From: DAISJI01 sp964559835 | GTDB taxonomy: Bacteria > Acidobacteriota > Terriglobia > Terriglobales > Acidobacteriaceae | Length of the DNA stretch: 16,782 bases | Assembly (NCBI GenBank): GCA_964559835.1 | Contig: CAZLJE010000060.1 | Span: 1-16,782 of the forward strand | Direction: 5' to 3' | Shown: in pieces, positions 8,720 through 14,628 of the stretch | How positions within the stretch are numbered: the stretch's first letter is position 1 | Layout of the letters: every line of letters starts with the position of its first letter | The notes under the pieces: model-generated | Databases searched by the model: none | What the model saw: the letters and a program-made list of their open reading frames with translations, nothing else | What the model was told of the DNA's origin: nothing | Position numbers and translations under genes: made by a program

Positions 8720-8780
8720 ACGCAGCGGTCTCGCCTGCAACACCACGTCCAGTGAAGCGTGGCACGAGAGACGCCTGCGT
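8720..8780. other. Nested stem-loop in the spacer after korB
   Basis: The 276-nt spacer 8695-8970 holds no convincing gene. Near its start three short helices nest: ACGCAG (8720-8725) with CTGCGT (8775-8780), TCTCG (8729-8733) with CGAGA (8765-8769), and CCACG (8743-8747) with CGTGG (8758-8762), around a 10-nt loop. There is no T-run after it, so it is not a standard terminator. It may stabilise the korAB 3' end, be a small RNA, or be chance. Confidence 0.25.
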
Positions 8781-8970
8781 TACGTAAAGCGCTCGCATAA
8801 CGCGAGGGGTTTCTGTACTCCGGAACCGCCTCGAGGGGACGCCTTAACACTTCACCTCGGGTCTCCTCTATACATCGTACTGCGATATTATTTTTCTCTG
8901 CCCCGGCATCGGTGCACCCCCAGTCCCCCATCTAACGGAATAGAAGAGCTCACAACAAAGGGGGATGAAA

Positions 8971-9531
8971 ATGGCAGACCTAGCCTATAGGAATGAGTTC
9001 GCCTCAGTCAGGCAGAACCGGGCAGATTGGAGCGCGATCTGGGCCGGAATGTTCACCTTCGTAGCGATCTGGTCCGTATTCGGCACGCTCGGAGCGGCGA
9101 TCTTCGCCTCCAACGCAAATCCCAATGCCGCGAACCCGGTGACCGGTATGAGCGTAGGGATGGCGATCTGGGCGATCGTCTTGACTCTGATTGCCATGTA
9201 CGTGGGTGGCCGCGTGACCAGCCACCTCAGCAGCCCGGTGGATCGGCTTCACGCGTTGCTGAATGGTATGGCGATGTTCGGATTGTCGGTCATTTCGGCT
9301 GTCATCATCGTCGTGCTGGCCGGAACGGCGCTGTCGGGAGGCATTGGCGTGGAACAGACCACGACTGTACATAGCCCGTACGCGCTTGGGGTTTTTGCGG
9401 ATCTCGGATGGGCCGGCTTCGTGTCCCTGCTGCTCGGCTGGCTCGGAGCGATGTTCGGCGCCACCTCCGCCGTGCCAAGGATAGAAGCGCGCTCCACACG
9501 CGACGTTCAGGGAATCCGTCCGGCTGCATAG
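8971..9531 (+). CDS. Four-helix integral membrane protein of unknown function
   Basis: A 186-residue protein dominated by four hydrophobic segments at about 22-46, 60-79, 96-122 and 144-165, with short polar ends. The first segment (WSAIWAGMFTFVAIW) resembles a poorly characterised family of small membrane proteins whose helices begin W-G/S-A-I; I cannot name a function. ATG 8971 is preferred over the in-frame ATG at 8965 because the AAGGGGG site ends just before 8965, giving a 6-nt spacing to 8971 and none to 8965. It appears monocistronic: a 276-nt spacer lies upstream and a strong terminator follows 22 nt after the stop. Confidence 0.8.
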   Translation: MADLAYRNEFASVRQNRADWSAIWAGMFTFVAIWSVFGTLGAAIFASNANPNAANPVTGMSVGMAIWAIVLTLIAMYVGGRVTSHLSSPVDRLHALLNGMAMFGLSVISAVIIVVLAGTALSGGIGVEQTTTVHSPYALGVFADLGWAGFVSLLLGWLGAMFGATSAVPRIEARSTRDVQGIRPAA

Positions 9532-9553
9532 CGCAACTCATACGTATGGCAAC

Positions 9554-9588
9554 AACAAAGCCCTCAGCGTGCCCGAGGGCTTTGTTTT
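9554..9588 (+). terminator. Rho-independent terminator
   Basis: Perfect 12-bp stem AACAAAGCCCTC (9554-9565) with GAGGGCTTTGTT (9575-9586), a 9-nt loop and a short T tail. It closes the membrane-protein transcript. Its A/T-rich base may also let it work for the opposing gene that ends at 9624. Confidence 0.85.
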
Positions 9589-9594
9589 CGCTGG

Positions 9595-9622
9595 CGACTG
9601 ACAACTAGCAACTGGCAACTGC
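9595..9622. repeat. Tandem heptamer array
   Basis: Four adjacent 7-mers: CGACTGA, then CAACTAG, CAACTGG and CAACTGC. The array fills the gap between the terminator and the stop codon of the next (minus-strand) gene at 9624. It shares its 7-nt period and junction position with the arrays at 14937-15019 and 15522-15593. Confidence 0.6.
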
Positions 9623-9623
9623 C

Positions 9624-9944
9624 TTACGCTGCCAGCGGATCGTCCTTCTTGTCTGCTTGATTCTCTTTCTGCCGATGACCGGGATCCTGGTTTACCTCGT
9701 CGCGTTCGGGTGAGTGGCCGGTCTCAGTGGACGTTTCCGCGCGCTCGCCGCTGTGCTCCGGACTATTGCCGGGTTCGGGAAAATCCGAGTCGTTCGCCTT
9801 CACCAGCTGGCTGTTCACGCGGTGGGGGTTTTGTCCCGAGAGGGAAGTGTTGCCATTCTTTTCCTCTTCACTATGCCCCCGGCCGTCACCTTCGACGGCG
9901 CCTTTGCCCGCGTCGGGATCGTTGACGTTCTGCTGTTCTGCCAT
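9624..9944 (-). CDS. Small hydrophilic, probably disordered protein
   Basis: A 106-residue protein made almost entirely of D, E, N, Q, S, G, P, K and R, with hardly any aliphatic or aromatic residues, no cysteine, no signal peptide and no membrane segment. It is rich in acidic residues and looks intrinsically disordered. The frame is supported by an AGAGGA ribosome-binding site 5 nt before ATG 9944. Composition resembles stress or hydrophilin-type small proteins, but I recognise no family and propose no function. It is transcribed away from the basic Lys/Pro-rich gene at 10058. Confidence 0.65.
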   Translation of the reverse strand: MAEQQNVNDPDAGKGAVEGDGRGHSEEEKNGNTSLSGQNPHRVNSQLVKANDSDFPEPGNSPEHSGERAETSTETGHSPERDEVNQDPGHRQKENQADKKDDPLAA

Positions 9945-10057
9945 AAGAGTCCTCTGGCGTGTCCGATGGCGAGTGTGTGCTCGCCGTTGCCCTCAGGAAG
10001 CGCACCGGGTTCCGACGGAACACTGGAATTTTCTGTATATCTGTATAACTGACCGGA

Positions 10058-10390
10058 ATGGCAGAAAGACAGGAGAAAAGGGCCAAGGCGCGCAAGCGCA
10101 GGGCAAAGGTGCTCGCTGCCGTCAAACGGGGCAGCCCTGCCGACGCTACTCCGGCCATCCCCTCGCGCCTGCAAAAATTTCTCGCCATCGCCGACGAAAC
10201 GCTTGGGCCGGAAGTTCGCCAGCGCAGCGTGATCGATGTCCAGCCCGTCTTTCAACCGCCGAAGCCTCCGCGACTGAAAACGCCCAAACCGCCTCAGCGG
10301 CCCGTACAACCTGCCCCGCCGCCGCTCACGCTGCCAAGACCGCCGAAAGCCCCGAAACCTCTTTCCAGCCTGCCCAAGCGCAGCCGCTGA
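10058..10390 (+). CDS. Small basic Lys/Arg- and Pro-rich protein
   Basis: A 110-residue frame with three visible parts: a very basic N-terminus (residues 1-25, KRAKARKRRAK), a short possibly folded stretch (about 35-60, RLQKFLAIADETLGPEV), and a proline- and lysine-rich tail (65-110, repeated PPK/PKPP). It has no Shine-Dalgarno; instead a TATAAC lies 8 nt before the ATG, which would suit a leaderless message. I recognise no family. Overlapping frames on both strands have less protein-like composition. It may bind nucleic acid or acidic partners, but that is only a guess from charge. Existence is moderately likely. Confidence 0.5.
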   Translation: MAERQEKRAKARKRRAKVLAAVKRGSPADATPAIPSRLQKFLAIADETLGPEVRQRSVIDVQPVFQPPKPPRLKTPKPPQRPVQPAPPPLTLPRPPKAPKPLSSLPKRSR

Positions 10391-10417
10391 GAACGAGTAC
10401 TCACGACGAGAGGTGGG

Positions 10418-10678
10418 CTAAAGCTGCACCCTGCGTGCTTCCTCGATAATGCTCTCGAAGATGCGAGTGATGGCATCGTGGTCCAGTGGCCCGATGTTGT
10501 TCTTTCGGACTTGCTCGAGCACCTGCTGTTCGCGCTCGGGATCAATGATTTCCATCCCCGTCTCGCGCTTGACCTTCGCCAGTTCGCACGCGAGTTTCGC
10601 CCGCATGTTCAGCAGTTGCAGCAGTTGCCGGTCGACAACGTCGATCGCGGCCCGCCAGTCGGAAACCTGTGTACTCAT
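10418..10678 (-). CDS. aroQ: Chorismate mutase, monofunctional AroQ type
   Basis: Cytoplasmic enzyme turning chorismate into prephenate, the branch point to phenylalanine and tyrosine. The 86 residues form the three-helix AroQ fold. Active-site residues aligned by eye with the E. coli domain are Arg9 (WRAAIDVVD), Arg26 (NMRAKLA), Lys37 (VKRETG), Arg49 and Glu50 (DPERE) and Gln85; the serine at E. coli position 84 seems to be Ala81. ATG 10678 is chosen because GGGGGA lies 5 nt upstream and the helix begins at once; an in-frame extension to 10768 would translate through the terminator hairpin. It is a free-standing domain, not fused to prephenate dehydratase or DAHP synthase. A Tyr/Phe-rich leader peptide and attenuator precede it. 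Confidence 0.92.
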   Translation of the reverse strand: MSTQVSDWRAAIDVVDRQLLQLLNMRAKLACELAKVKRETGMEIIDPEREQQVLEQVRKNNIGPLDHDAITRIFESIIEEARRVQL

Positions 10679-10689
10679 CGCAATCCCCC

Positions 10690-10725
10690 AAAAGTAAAAG
10701 CCGCGAACTTGGGAGTTCGCGGCTT
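10690..10725 (-). terminator. Attenuator terminator (3:4 hairpin) before aroQ
   Basis: Read on the minus strand, a perfect 12-bp stem AAGCCGCGAACT (10725-10714) with AGTTCGCGGCTT (10709-10698), loop CCCA, then TTTTACTTTT (10699-10690). On the plus strand no T-run follows, so it acts toward aroQ. It ends 11 nt before the aroQ ATG, just ahead of its ribosome-binding site, so it can only serve to stop transcription before the gene. Confidence 0.88.
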
Positions 10726-10804
10726 CGGTCTGGAATCTTTGCGCCTGGGTTACGTCATGTACGCACAAGCTCCGCCTTTGCCGCTGCTCCCAAAGGAGTA
10801 GCGG
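10711..10804 (-). promoter_or_regulatory. Attenuator 1:2 and antiterminator 2:3 pairing segments
   Basis: Minus-strand segment 1, CCGCTACTCC (10804-10795), pairs with segment 2, GGAGCAGCGG (10790-10781), in 9 of 10 positions around a TTTG loop. Segment 2, extended to GGGAGCAGCGGC (10791-10780), can instead pair with GCCGCGAACTCCC (10723-10711) as two 5-bp helices around a 2x3 internal loop. That segment contains most of the terminator's 5' arm, so 2:3 and 3:4 exclude each other. The layout is that of a trp/phe-type ribosome-mediated attenuator. Confidence 0.8.
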
Positions 10805-10839
10805 TACGAATAGGCGTAGCTAAATCGAGTGCGGACCAT
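10750..10839 (-). CDS. Tyr/Phe-rich leader peptide of aroQ
   Basis: A 29-codon frame from ATG 10839 to TAA 10750, ending 25 nt before the terminator stem. Residues 6-16 read FSYAYSYRYSF: four Tyr and two Phe codons in eleven, both end-products of the pathway that chorismate mutase feeds. Scarcity of charged tRNA-Tyr or tRNA-Phe should stall a ribosome here, covering segment 1, freeing segment 2 to form the antiterminator and letting RNA polymerase enter aroQ. With ample amino acid, the ribosome moves on over segment 2 and the terminator forms. The ribosome-binding site is weak (GTGAG, 4 nt spacing). The frame stays open upstream to 10980, but only this part has leader character. Function is inferred. 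Confidence 0.78.
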   Translation of the reverse strand: MVRTRFSYAYSYRYSFGSSGKGGACAYMT

Positions 10840-10886
10840 AGCGCTCACAGGAGAGTGATGGATTTTTGCCGCCGTGTCAAGCGTGA

Positions 10887-10892
10887 TATAAG
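10887..10892 (+). promoter_or_regulatory. -10 box close to the M50 peptidase start codon
   Basis: TATAAG ends 8 nt before ATG 10901, and no purine-rich ribosome-binding site intervenes (AGCTCCCCCA instead). TTTTTG at 10863-10868 is a possible -35 with an 18-nt spacer. The implied transcript would start at or next to the ATG, meaning a leaderless message. On the other strand a TTGACA (10880-10875) partly overlaps this promoter and points toward the aroQ leader, though its expected -10 is poor. Confidence 0.4.
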
Positions 10893-10900
10893 CTCCCCCA

Positions 10901-11818
10901 ATGCAGCTCCGCCAAGGCACCATCCGTCTCTTCCGTTTCGCCGGAGTCGAAGTCTTCCTCCACTGGGCATGGTTCGTCATCGCTATGTTCGAGATAAACG
11001 GCGGACTGGGCGGCTACTCTTCTAAGGCGTGGAATGGGATCGAGTACCTCGGTCTTTTTGCGATCGTATTGGTGCACGAATTCGGACACGCCTTAGCCTG
11101 CCGCAGTGTCGGCGGGACAGCGAACCGGATCGTGCTCTGGCCGCTCGGAGGGGTCGCCTTCGTGGATCCGCCGCCGCGTCCCGGTGCGACGCTCTGGAGC
11201 ATCGCCGCCGGGCCGCTGGTGAACGTCGTTTTTGTTCCGTTGTTTCTGGCCGCCGGATACTTGTTGGACGCCGCCGGCGCGTATGCGGCAATACCGAACC
11301 TGCACCCCTTGCTGATCGCGCTTGCCAAAATCAATTTCGGATTGCTGATTTTCAATCTTCTGCCGATCTATCCTCTCGACGGCGGCCAGATCCTCCGCTC
11401 TCTGCTCTGGTTCGTGCTGGGGCGAGGACGCAGCCTCCAGGTCGCGACCGTTTTCGGCTTCATCGGTGTAGCCGGACTGGCGGTCCTTGCCTTCTACGCG
11501 CAATCGGTGTGGATCGGATTGATAGCGGCATTCGCTCTCATGAACTGCCTGAGCGGCTGGAAGCAGGCCCAGCTCTTATTGCAGATCGCCAAAATACCAA
11601 GGCGGGCCGAGTATTCCTGCCCGACCTGCCACTCGTCGCCGCCCATCGGCGAATTCTGGAAGTGCAACCTGTGCATGAACGCCTTCGACACCTTCCAGAC
11701 GCAGGCAAAATGCCCGGTGTGCAGCGCCAACTTTCCCGACACCACGTGCCTCGACTGCCACCGGCGTTCCCCGTTCGCCGAATGGGCTCCGACCGTGGTC
11801 CAGTCGACCAACGCATAG
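10901..11818 (+). CDS. M50 family (site-2-protease-like) membrane metalloprotease with C-terminal zinc ribbons
   Basis: Intramembrane zinc protease. The 305 residues give several membrane helices (about 17-30, 48-66, 100-121, 138-155, 180-215). The zinc site is HEFGH at 59-63 in the second helix, and the third ligand is Asp160 in PIYPLDGGQ, both complete. After a short basic linker (KIPRRAEY) the soluble C-terminal part (238-290) has four CxxC motifs: CPTC 240-243, CNLC 255-258, CPVC 271-274 and CLDC 283-286, enough for two zinc ribbons. No PDZ or CBS domain is present. S2P-type enzymes usually cleave membrane-bound regulators, but the substrate here is unknown. It is divergent from the aroQ leader and appears to stand alone. 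Confidence 0.88.
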   Translation: MQLRQGTIRLFRFAGVEVFLHWAWFVIAMFEINGGLGGYSSKAWNGIEYLGLFAIVLVHEFGHALACRSVGGTANRIVLWPLGGVAFVDPPPRPGATLWSIAAGPLVNVVFVPLFLAAGYLLDAAGAYAAIPNLHPLLIALAKINFGLLIFNLLPIYPLDGGQILRSLLWFVLGRGRSLQVATVFGFIGVAGLAVLAFYAQSVWIGLIAAFALMNCLSGWKQAQLLLQIAKIPRRAEYSCPTCHSSPPIGEFWKCNLCMNAFDTFQTQAKCPVCSANFPDTTCLDCHRRSPFAEWAPTVVQSTNA

Positions 11819-11832
11819 CGCCCCGTGCCGGG

Positions 11833-11893
11833 GTGTACTAGCCAGGCTTGCCTGGCGAAACAAATCGTGTATTAGCCACCCTTGCCTAGCGAA
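11833..11893. repeat. Two imperfect 27-nt direct repeats containing a palindrome
   Basis: GTGTACTAGCC...GGCGAA at 11833-11859 recurs at 11867-11893 with four mismatches in 27, separated by 7 nt. The first copy holds the palindrome GCCAGGCTTGCCTGGC; the second has decayed. A small CCCCG-TGC-CGGGG hairpin (11821-11833) precedes them. Together they occupy much of the 163-nt spacer after the M50 gene. They may be a REP-like intergenic element; they lack a T-run and so are not a standard terminator. Confidence 0.6.
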
Positions 11894-11981
11894 TCCGTGG
11901 TCCCCTCTTGCGCACAGAGCTTACAATTCCGCCGAACGGTTTTACCTATAACGCAGTTGCGCTCCGAGGGAGGTTGAGTTG

Positions 11982-13394
11982 ATGCGCTCATCGTCGTACA
12001 CGCTCGTGGCCGTACTTCTGCTTTCTACCTTCGCGTCGGCCGATCTCAAGATCAAGACCCGCACCACGGTCATGGGACACACGACCGAGACCACCGCCTA
12101 CATCAAGGGCGCGCGCATGCGCAACGAGATGAGCTTCGGCGGGCGCGCCGGCGCCATCACCCTGATGCAATGCGACCAGAAGCGCCTGATCACCATCACC
12201 GGCAACCAGTGCATGGTGATGGCAACGGGTGCCGGTGAAACATCCTGCCCGGCGATGCCGAACGCGGCCGCTATGGCCCGGGAGGCGATGGGCGGGACGG
12301 CGCCCCCCGCGCGCAAGGGTGGCGTGGTGACCATCACCCGCACCGCCAACGATACCGGCGAGCGGCAGGACATGTTCGGCTTCAAGGCGCGGCACGTGAA
12401 GTCGACGATGACCATGGAATCCAGCCCGGATGCGTGCAACCAGTCGCACATGAAAATGGAGATCGACGGCTGGTACGCCGATTTGTCGGCCGGACTTTCG
12501 TGCGGCGACGAGTCGTATCGCGCAATGGCGTGCGGCGGCGGCCCCGGCGGGCGCGGCGGTTGTAATGACCGCATCGTGCTCAAAGGCGGCGGTGGCGCTC
12601 CGATGGGTTACCCGCTCAAGCAGACGATGACCATGACGTCCGAGCAGGGAAGTTTCACCAGCACGACCGAGGTCGTCGAGCTGACCAACGCGACGCTCGA
12701 CGCGCCGATGTTCGAAATGCCGGCCGGCTGCCGCGTGATGGACATGTCGGCCCTGACGGGCGGCTCACCTGCAGCCAAGCCCGCCGAACCTGAACCGGCC
12801 CCCGCTCCGGCCGCGAAGGCGCCCGAGCCCGCCGTTGCTCCTGCGCCGGCAGTCGCGCCCAAAGCTGCGGGCGTCCTGCGTATCGGGGTCGTCAAGATCA
12901 AGGACGCGACCGGCCAGTCGTTGCCGACCGACAACCTCCGCATGAACCTGATGAGCGAGTTCGCCCGCCAGCAGATGGAACCGATTCCGCTCGATGCCGA
13001 CGCTCCCGAAAAAGATGTCGAAGCCGAAGCTCGCGCCAAGCAATGCGATTACTTCGTCTTTACCACGGCGAACCAGGTCGCAGACAAGGGAGGCTCCGGA
13101 CTTCCTGCGTCCGCACTGCCGAAGGGCGTGAAATTGGATCCTGCCAAGTTCCAGGCGTTGAGTGGAATCACTTTGTATAAGGTCGGAAAGCCAGTGCCGG
13201 AGATCAAGGACCTGGCCTTGGCCGCCGATGCCGATCAGTTCATCGTCGACGCAGTCATGGAAACCTTCGTCCAGGAATCCGACAAGGTGGCGAAGCAGAT
13301 CGAGGAAGACCGCCACCCGAGCAAACCCGCCGCGAAAGCTCCGACGCCGAAAACTCCGGTGAAGCCAGCAGCAACGAAGAAGAAGGTCCAATGA
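11982..13394 (+). CDS. Exported DUF4412-like protein with Pro/Ala linker and a C-terminal domain
   Basis: A 470-residue secreted protein of unknown function. A signal peptide (hydrophobic 7-18, ASA-D cleavage after 20) leads into a domain (about 21-255) whose start, DLKIKTRTTVMG and TTAYIKGARMRNEM, resembles DUF4412. This domain has many Met residues, a few Cys and a glycine-rich patch near 184-207. A Pro/Ala-rich linker (262-295) precedes a second domain (297-435; VLRIGVVKIKDATG, then CDYFVFTTANQV) that recalls CsgG/TolB-like N-terminal folds, at low certainty. The tail (445-470) is rich in Lys, Pro and Ala. ATG 11982 is preferred to the adjacent TTG 11979 because GGGAGG is 8-9 nt upstream. 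It overlaps the next gene by 4 nt. Confidence 0.8.
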   Translation: MRSSSYTLVAVLLLSTFASADLKIKTRTTVMGHTTETTAYIKGARMRNEMSFGGRAGAITLMQCDQKRLITITGNQCMVMATGAGETSCPAMPNAAAMAREAMGGTAPPARKGGVVTITRTANDTGERQDMFGFKARHVKSTMTMESSPDACNQSHMKMEIDGWYADLSAGLSCGDESYRAMACGGGPGGRGGCNDRIVLKGGGGAPMGYPLKQTMTMTSEQGSFTSTTEVVELTNATLDAPMFEMPAGCRVMDMSALTGGSPAAKPAEPEPAPAPAAKAPEPAVAPAPAVAPKAAGVLRIGVVKIKDATGQSLPTDNLRMNLMSEFARQQMEPIPLDADAPEKDVEAEARAKQCDYFVFTTANQVADKGGSGLPASALPKGVKLDPAKFQALSGITLYKVGKPVPEIKDLALAADADQFIVDAVMETFVQESDKVAKQIEEDRHPSKPAAKAPTPKTPVKPAATKKKVQ

Positions 13395-13819
13395 GTAAGA
13401 CTAGGTCTTATGAGCAATCAATCTCTGGAATGGTGAGGACGTTCACAGAGATCTGCGCCGAGCGTGACAGGTTGACTGTGGAATTAGTTGAGTTGTTGGC
13501 TTCGATTCGCGCCATGTCATTGCTTTCGGGTGAAGCTGGCGGAAGCGAACCATACGTCACCGAGTTGGCAGAGAGAATTTGGCAGCCGAAACCGCCGCTG
13601 ACAGCAGCGATTGAGCATCTGCTGCGCAGTGCGAAACAGCCGATGGCACCAGTCGAGATCAAGACAGCACTCATCGATCGGGGATACGACCTCAGAAAGT
13701 ACTCGTTTGCCATGGCTGTAATCCACAGTAGCCTCAAGGCGCTCATGGACAGTGGGGATATCCTAGTGGAGGTCCTTAAGGATGATTCGAAGCTGTACCG
13801 ACATTCAGCTCATGCATAA
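13391..13819 (+). CDS. Small protein with probable coiled coil and winged helix
   Basis: A 142-residue cytoplasmic protein without signal peptide. Residues 16-45 form a charged amphipathic helix (RTFTEICAERDRLTVELVEL) that could dimerise. Residues 70-137 fit a winged-helix pattern: TAAIEHLLRSAKQPM, then VEIKTALIDRG, then SSLKALMDSGDILVEV and a final strand with KLYR, so DNA binding is plausible. ATG 13391 overlaps the TGA of the upstream gene (ATGA), with GAAGAAGG 4 nt before it, so translation is coupled. Its codon use is visibly more AT-rich than the upstream gene's. I recognise no specific family. Confidence 0.75.
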   Translation: MSKTRSYEQSISGMVRTFTEICAERDRLTVELVELLASIRAMSLLSGEAGGSEPYVTELAERIWQPKPPLTAAIEHLLRSAKQPMAPVEIKTALIDRGYDLRKYSFAMAVIHSSLKALMDSGDILVEVLKDDSKLYRHSAHA

Positions 13820-13877
13820 TGTCCGATAAGAGATATTCTGTTAAGTCTGAACTACGCCCAATAAACACGCGCCCAAC

Positions 13878-14564
13878 TCAGTCTCCGGCTTCCTTTCTCT
13901 TTGCGATTTCGACGGTTTTGCCATCCGCCTTCCCCTCCGCCGCGAAGTCCCGGACCGCCCGGGTTTTCCACCCGAATCGGAGCGCCAGCAGCCGCAGGAC
14001 GAATCCCGTTCCGGCGCCCGCGATGGTCGGATACGGATTCGGCGCCCCTGAATACCGCCCCCCGAAGTAAACGGCCGACGCGATCAGCGCCACCAGCACG
14101 TAAGGACTCCCGCGCTGGAAAACGGCTGGCGTTCGTCCGGAGAGCACGTCCCGCCACGCGCCGCCTCCAGCCGCTGTGACCGCTCCCAGCAGCATCGACG
14201 GCAGGATCGGCAGCCCCGATTCCCACGCACGCGTACTCCCGGCGACGGCATACAGTCCCAGGCCGGCGGCATCGATGATCAGCAGGACCGTTTGCCGGTG
14301 GCCCACGATCTGGTCCCGGAGTCCCATCGCCAGCAGGCTCCCGGCAAAAGCGAACAGGAGGTATCGGGCGTCGACCAGCGCCAGCGGAGCCCCGCGATTC
14401 AGCAGGACGTCGCGCGTGATCCCCCCGCCCAGGGCCGACACCAGTCCTAGGCCGACCACCCCGACGACGTCGTAGTCTTTGCCCCGGTCTCGGGCAGCTT
14501 CCGCGGCTCCGCCCATCGCGCCCGCAAAGACGGCCAGGAAGTCGATGATAGAAAACAAGCTCAC
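13878..14564 (-). CDS. UPF0126/TRIC-like cation channel family membrane protein
   Basis: A 228-residue membrane protein with two homologous halves of about three helices each. Each half carries the family signature: GGGITRD at 46-52 and GGGAWRDVLSGRTP at 133-146. Prokaryotic members structurally related to TRIC channels form trimeric cation channels. After the last helix, the final 25-30 residues are charged and soluble. The start is GTG 14564 without a clear ribosome-binding site; TTG two codons later is an alternative. It lies 59 nt after the small unknown gene, last in the visible minus-strand series from miaB. It converges with the winged-helix gene, with 58 nt and no obvious terminator between. 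Confidence 0.87.
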   Translation of the reverse strand: MSLFSIIDFLAVFAGAMGGAAEAARDRGKDYDVVGVVGLGLVSALGGGITRDVLLNRGAPLALVDARYLLFAFAGSLLAMGLRDQIVGHRQTVLLIIDAAGLGLYAVAGSTRAWESGLPILPSMLLGAVTAAGGGAWRDVLSGRTPAVFQRGSPYVLVALIASAVYFGGRYSGAPNPYPTIAGAGTGFVLRLLALRFGWKTRAVRDFAAEGKADGKTVEIAKRKEAGD

Positions 14565-14609
14565 GAACGAGTGGATGGAGGCAGGTGCGCTACGGGTTCA
14601 GGAATTCGG

Positions 14610-14628
14610 CTTAAAGTATTACTTTAAG
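14610..14628. repeat. AT-rich palindrome across a stop codon
   Basis: Perfect 8-bp inverted repeat CTTAAAGT-ATT-ACTTTAAG. It includes the TAA stop of the small unknown gene and sits upstream of the UPF0126 gene. It stands out in GC-rich surroundings and could be an operator or a weak 3' hairpin. No partner site was seen. Confidence 0.35.

Noticed and set aside
7843..8931. Long minus-strand frame of 362 codons opposite korB
   Set aside because: Antisense to a fully motif-supported gene; composition is shadow-like (Asp, Val, Arg, His rich) and no start signal is seen.
9727..10449. Plus-strand frame of 240 codons across the two small divergent genes
   Set aside because: Low-complexity Pro/Ser/Arg translation, crosses the intergenic spacer and has no ribosome-binding site; the two shorter frames explain the region better.
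10679..10768. Upstream start extending aroQ by 30 residues
   Set aside because: The extension is translated from the terminator hairpin and T-run; ATG 10678 has its own GGGGGA site and starts the catalytic helix.
11029..11841. Plus-strand frame of 270 codons in another phase of the M50 gene
   Set aside because: Arg-rich overlap of a gene with clear zinc-protease motifs; shadow frame.
13820..13877. Terminator between the converging winged-helix and UPF0126 genes
   Set aside because: No stable inverted repeat or T-run could be found in the 58-nt gap on either strand.
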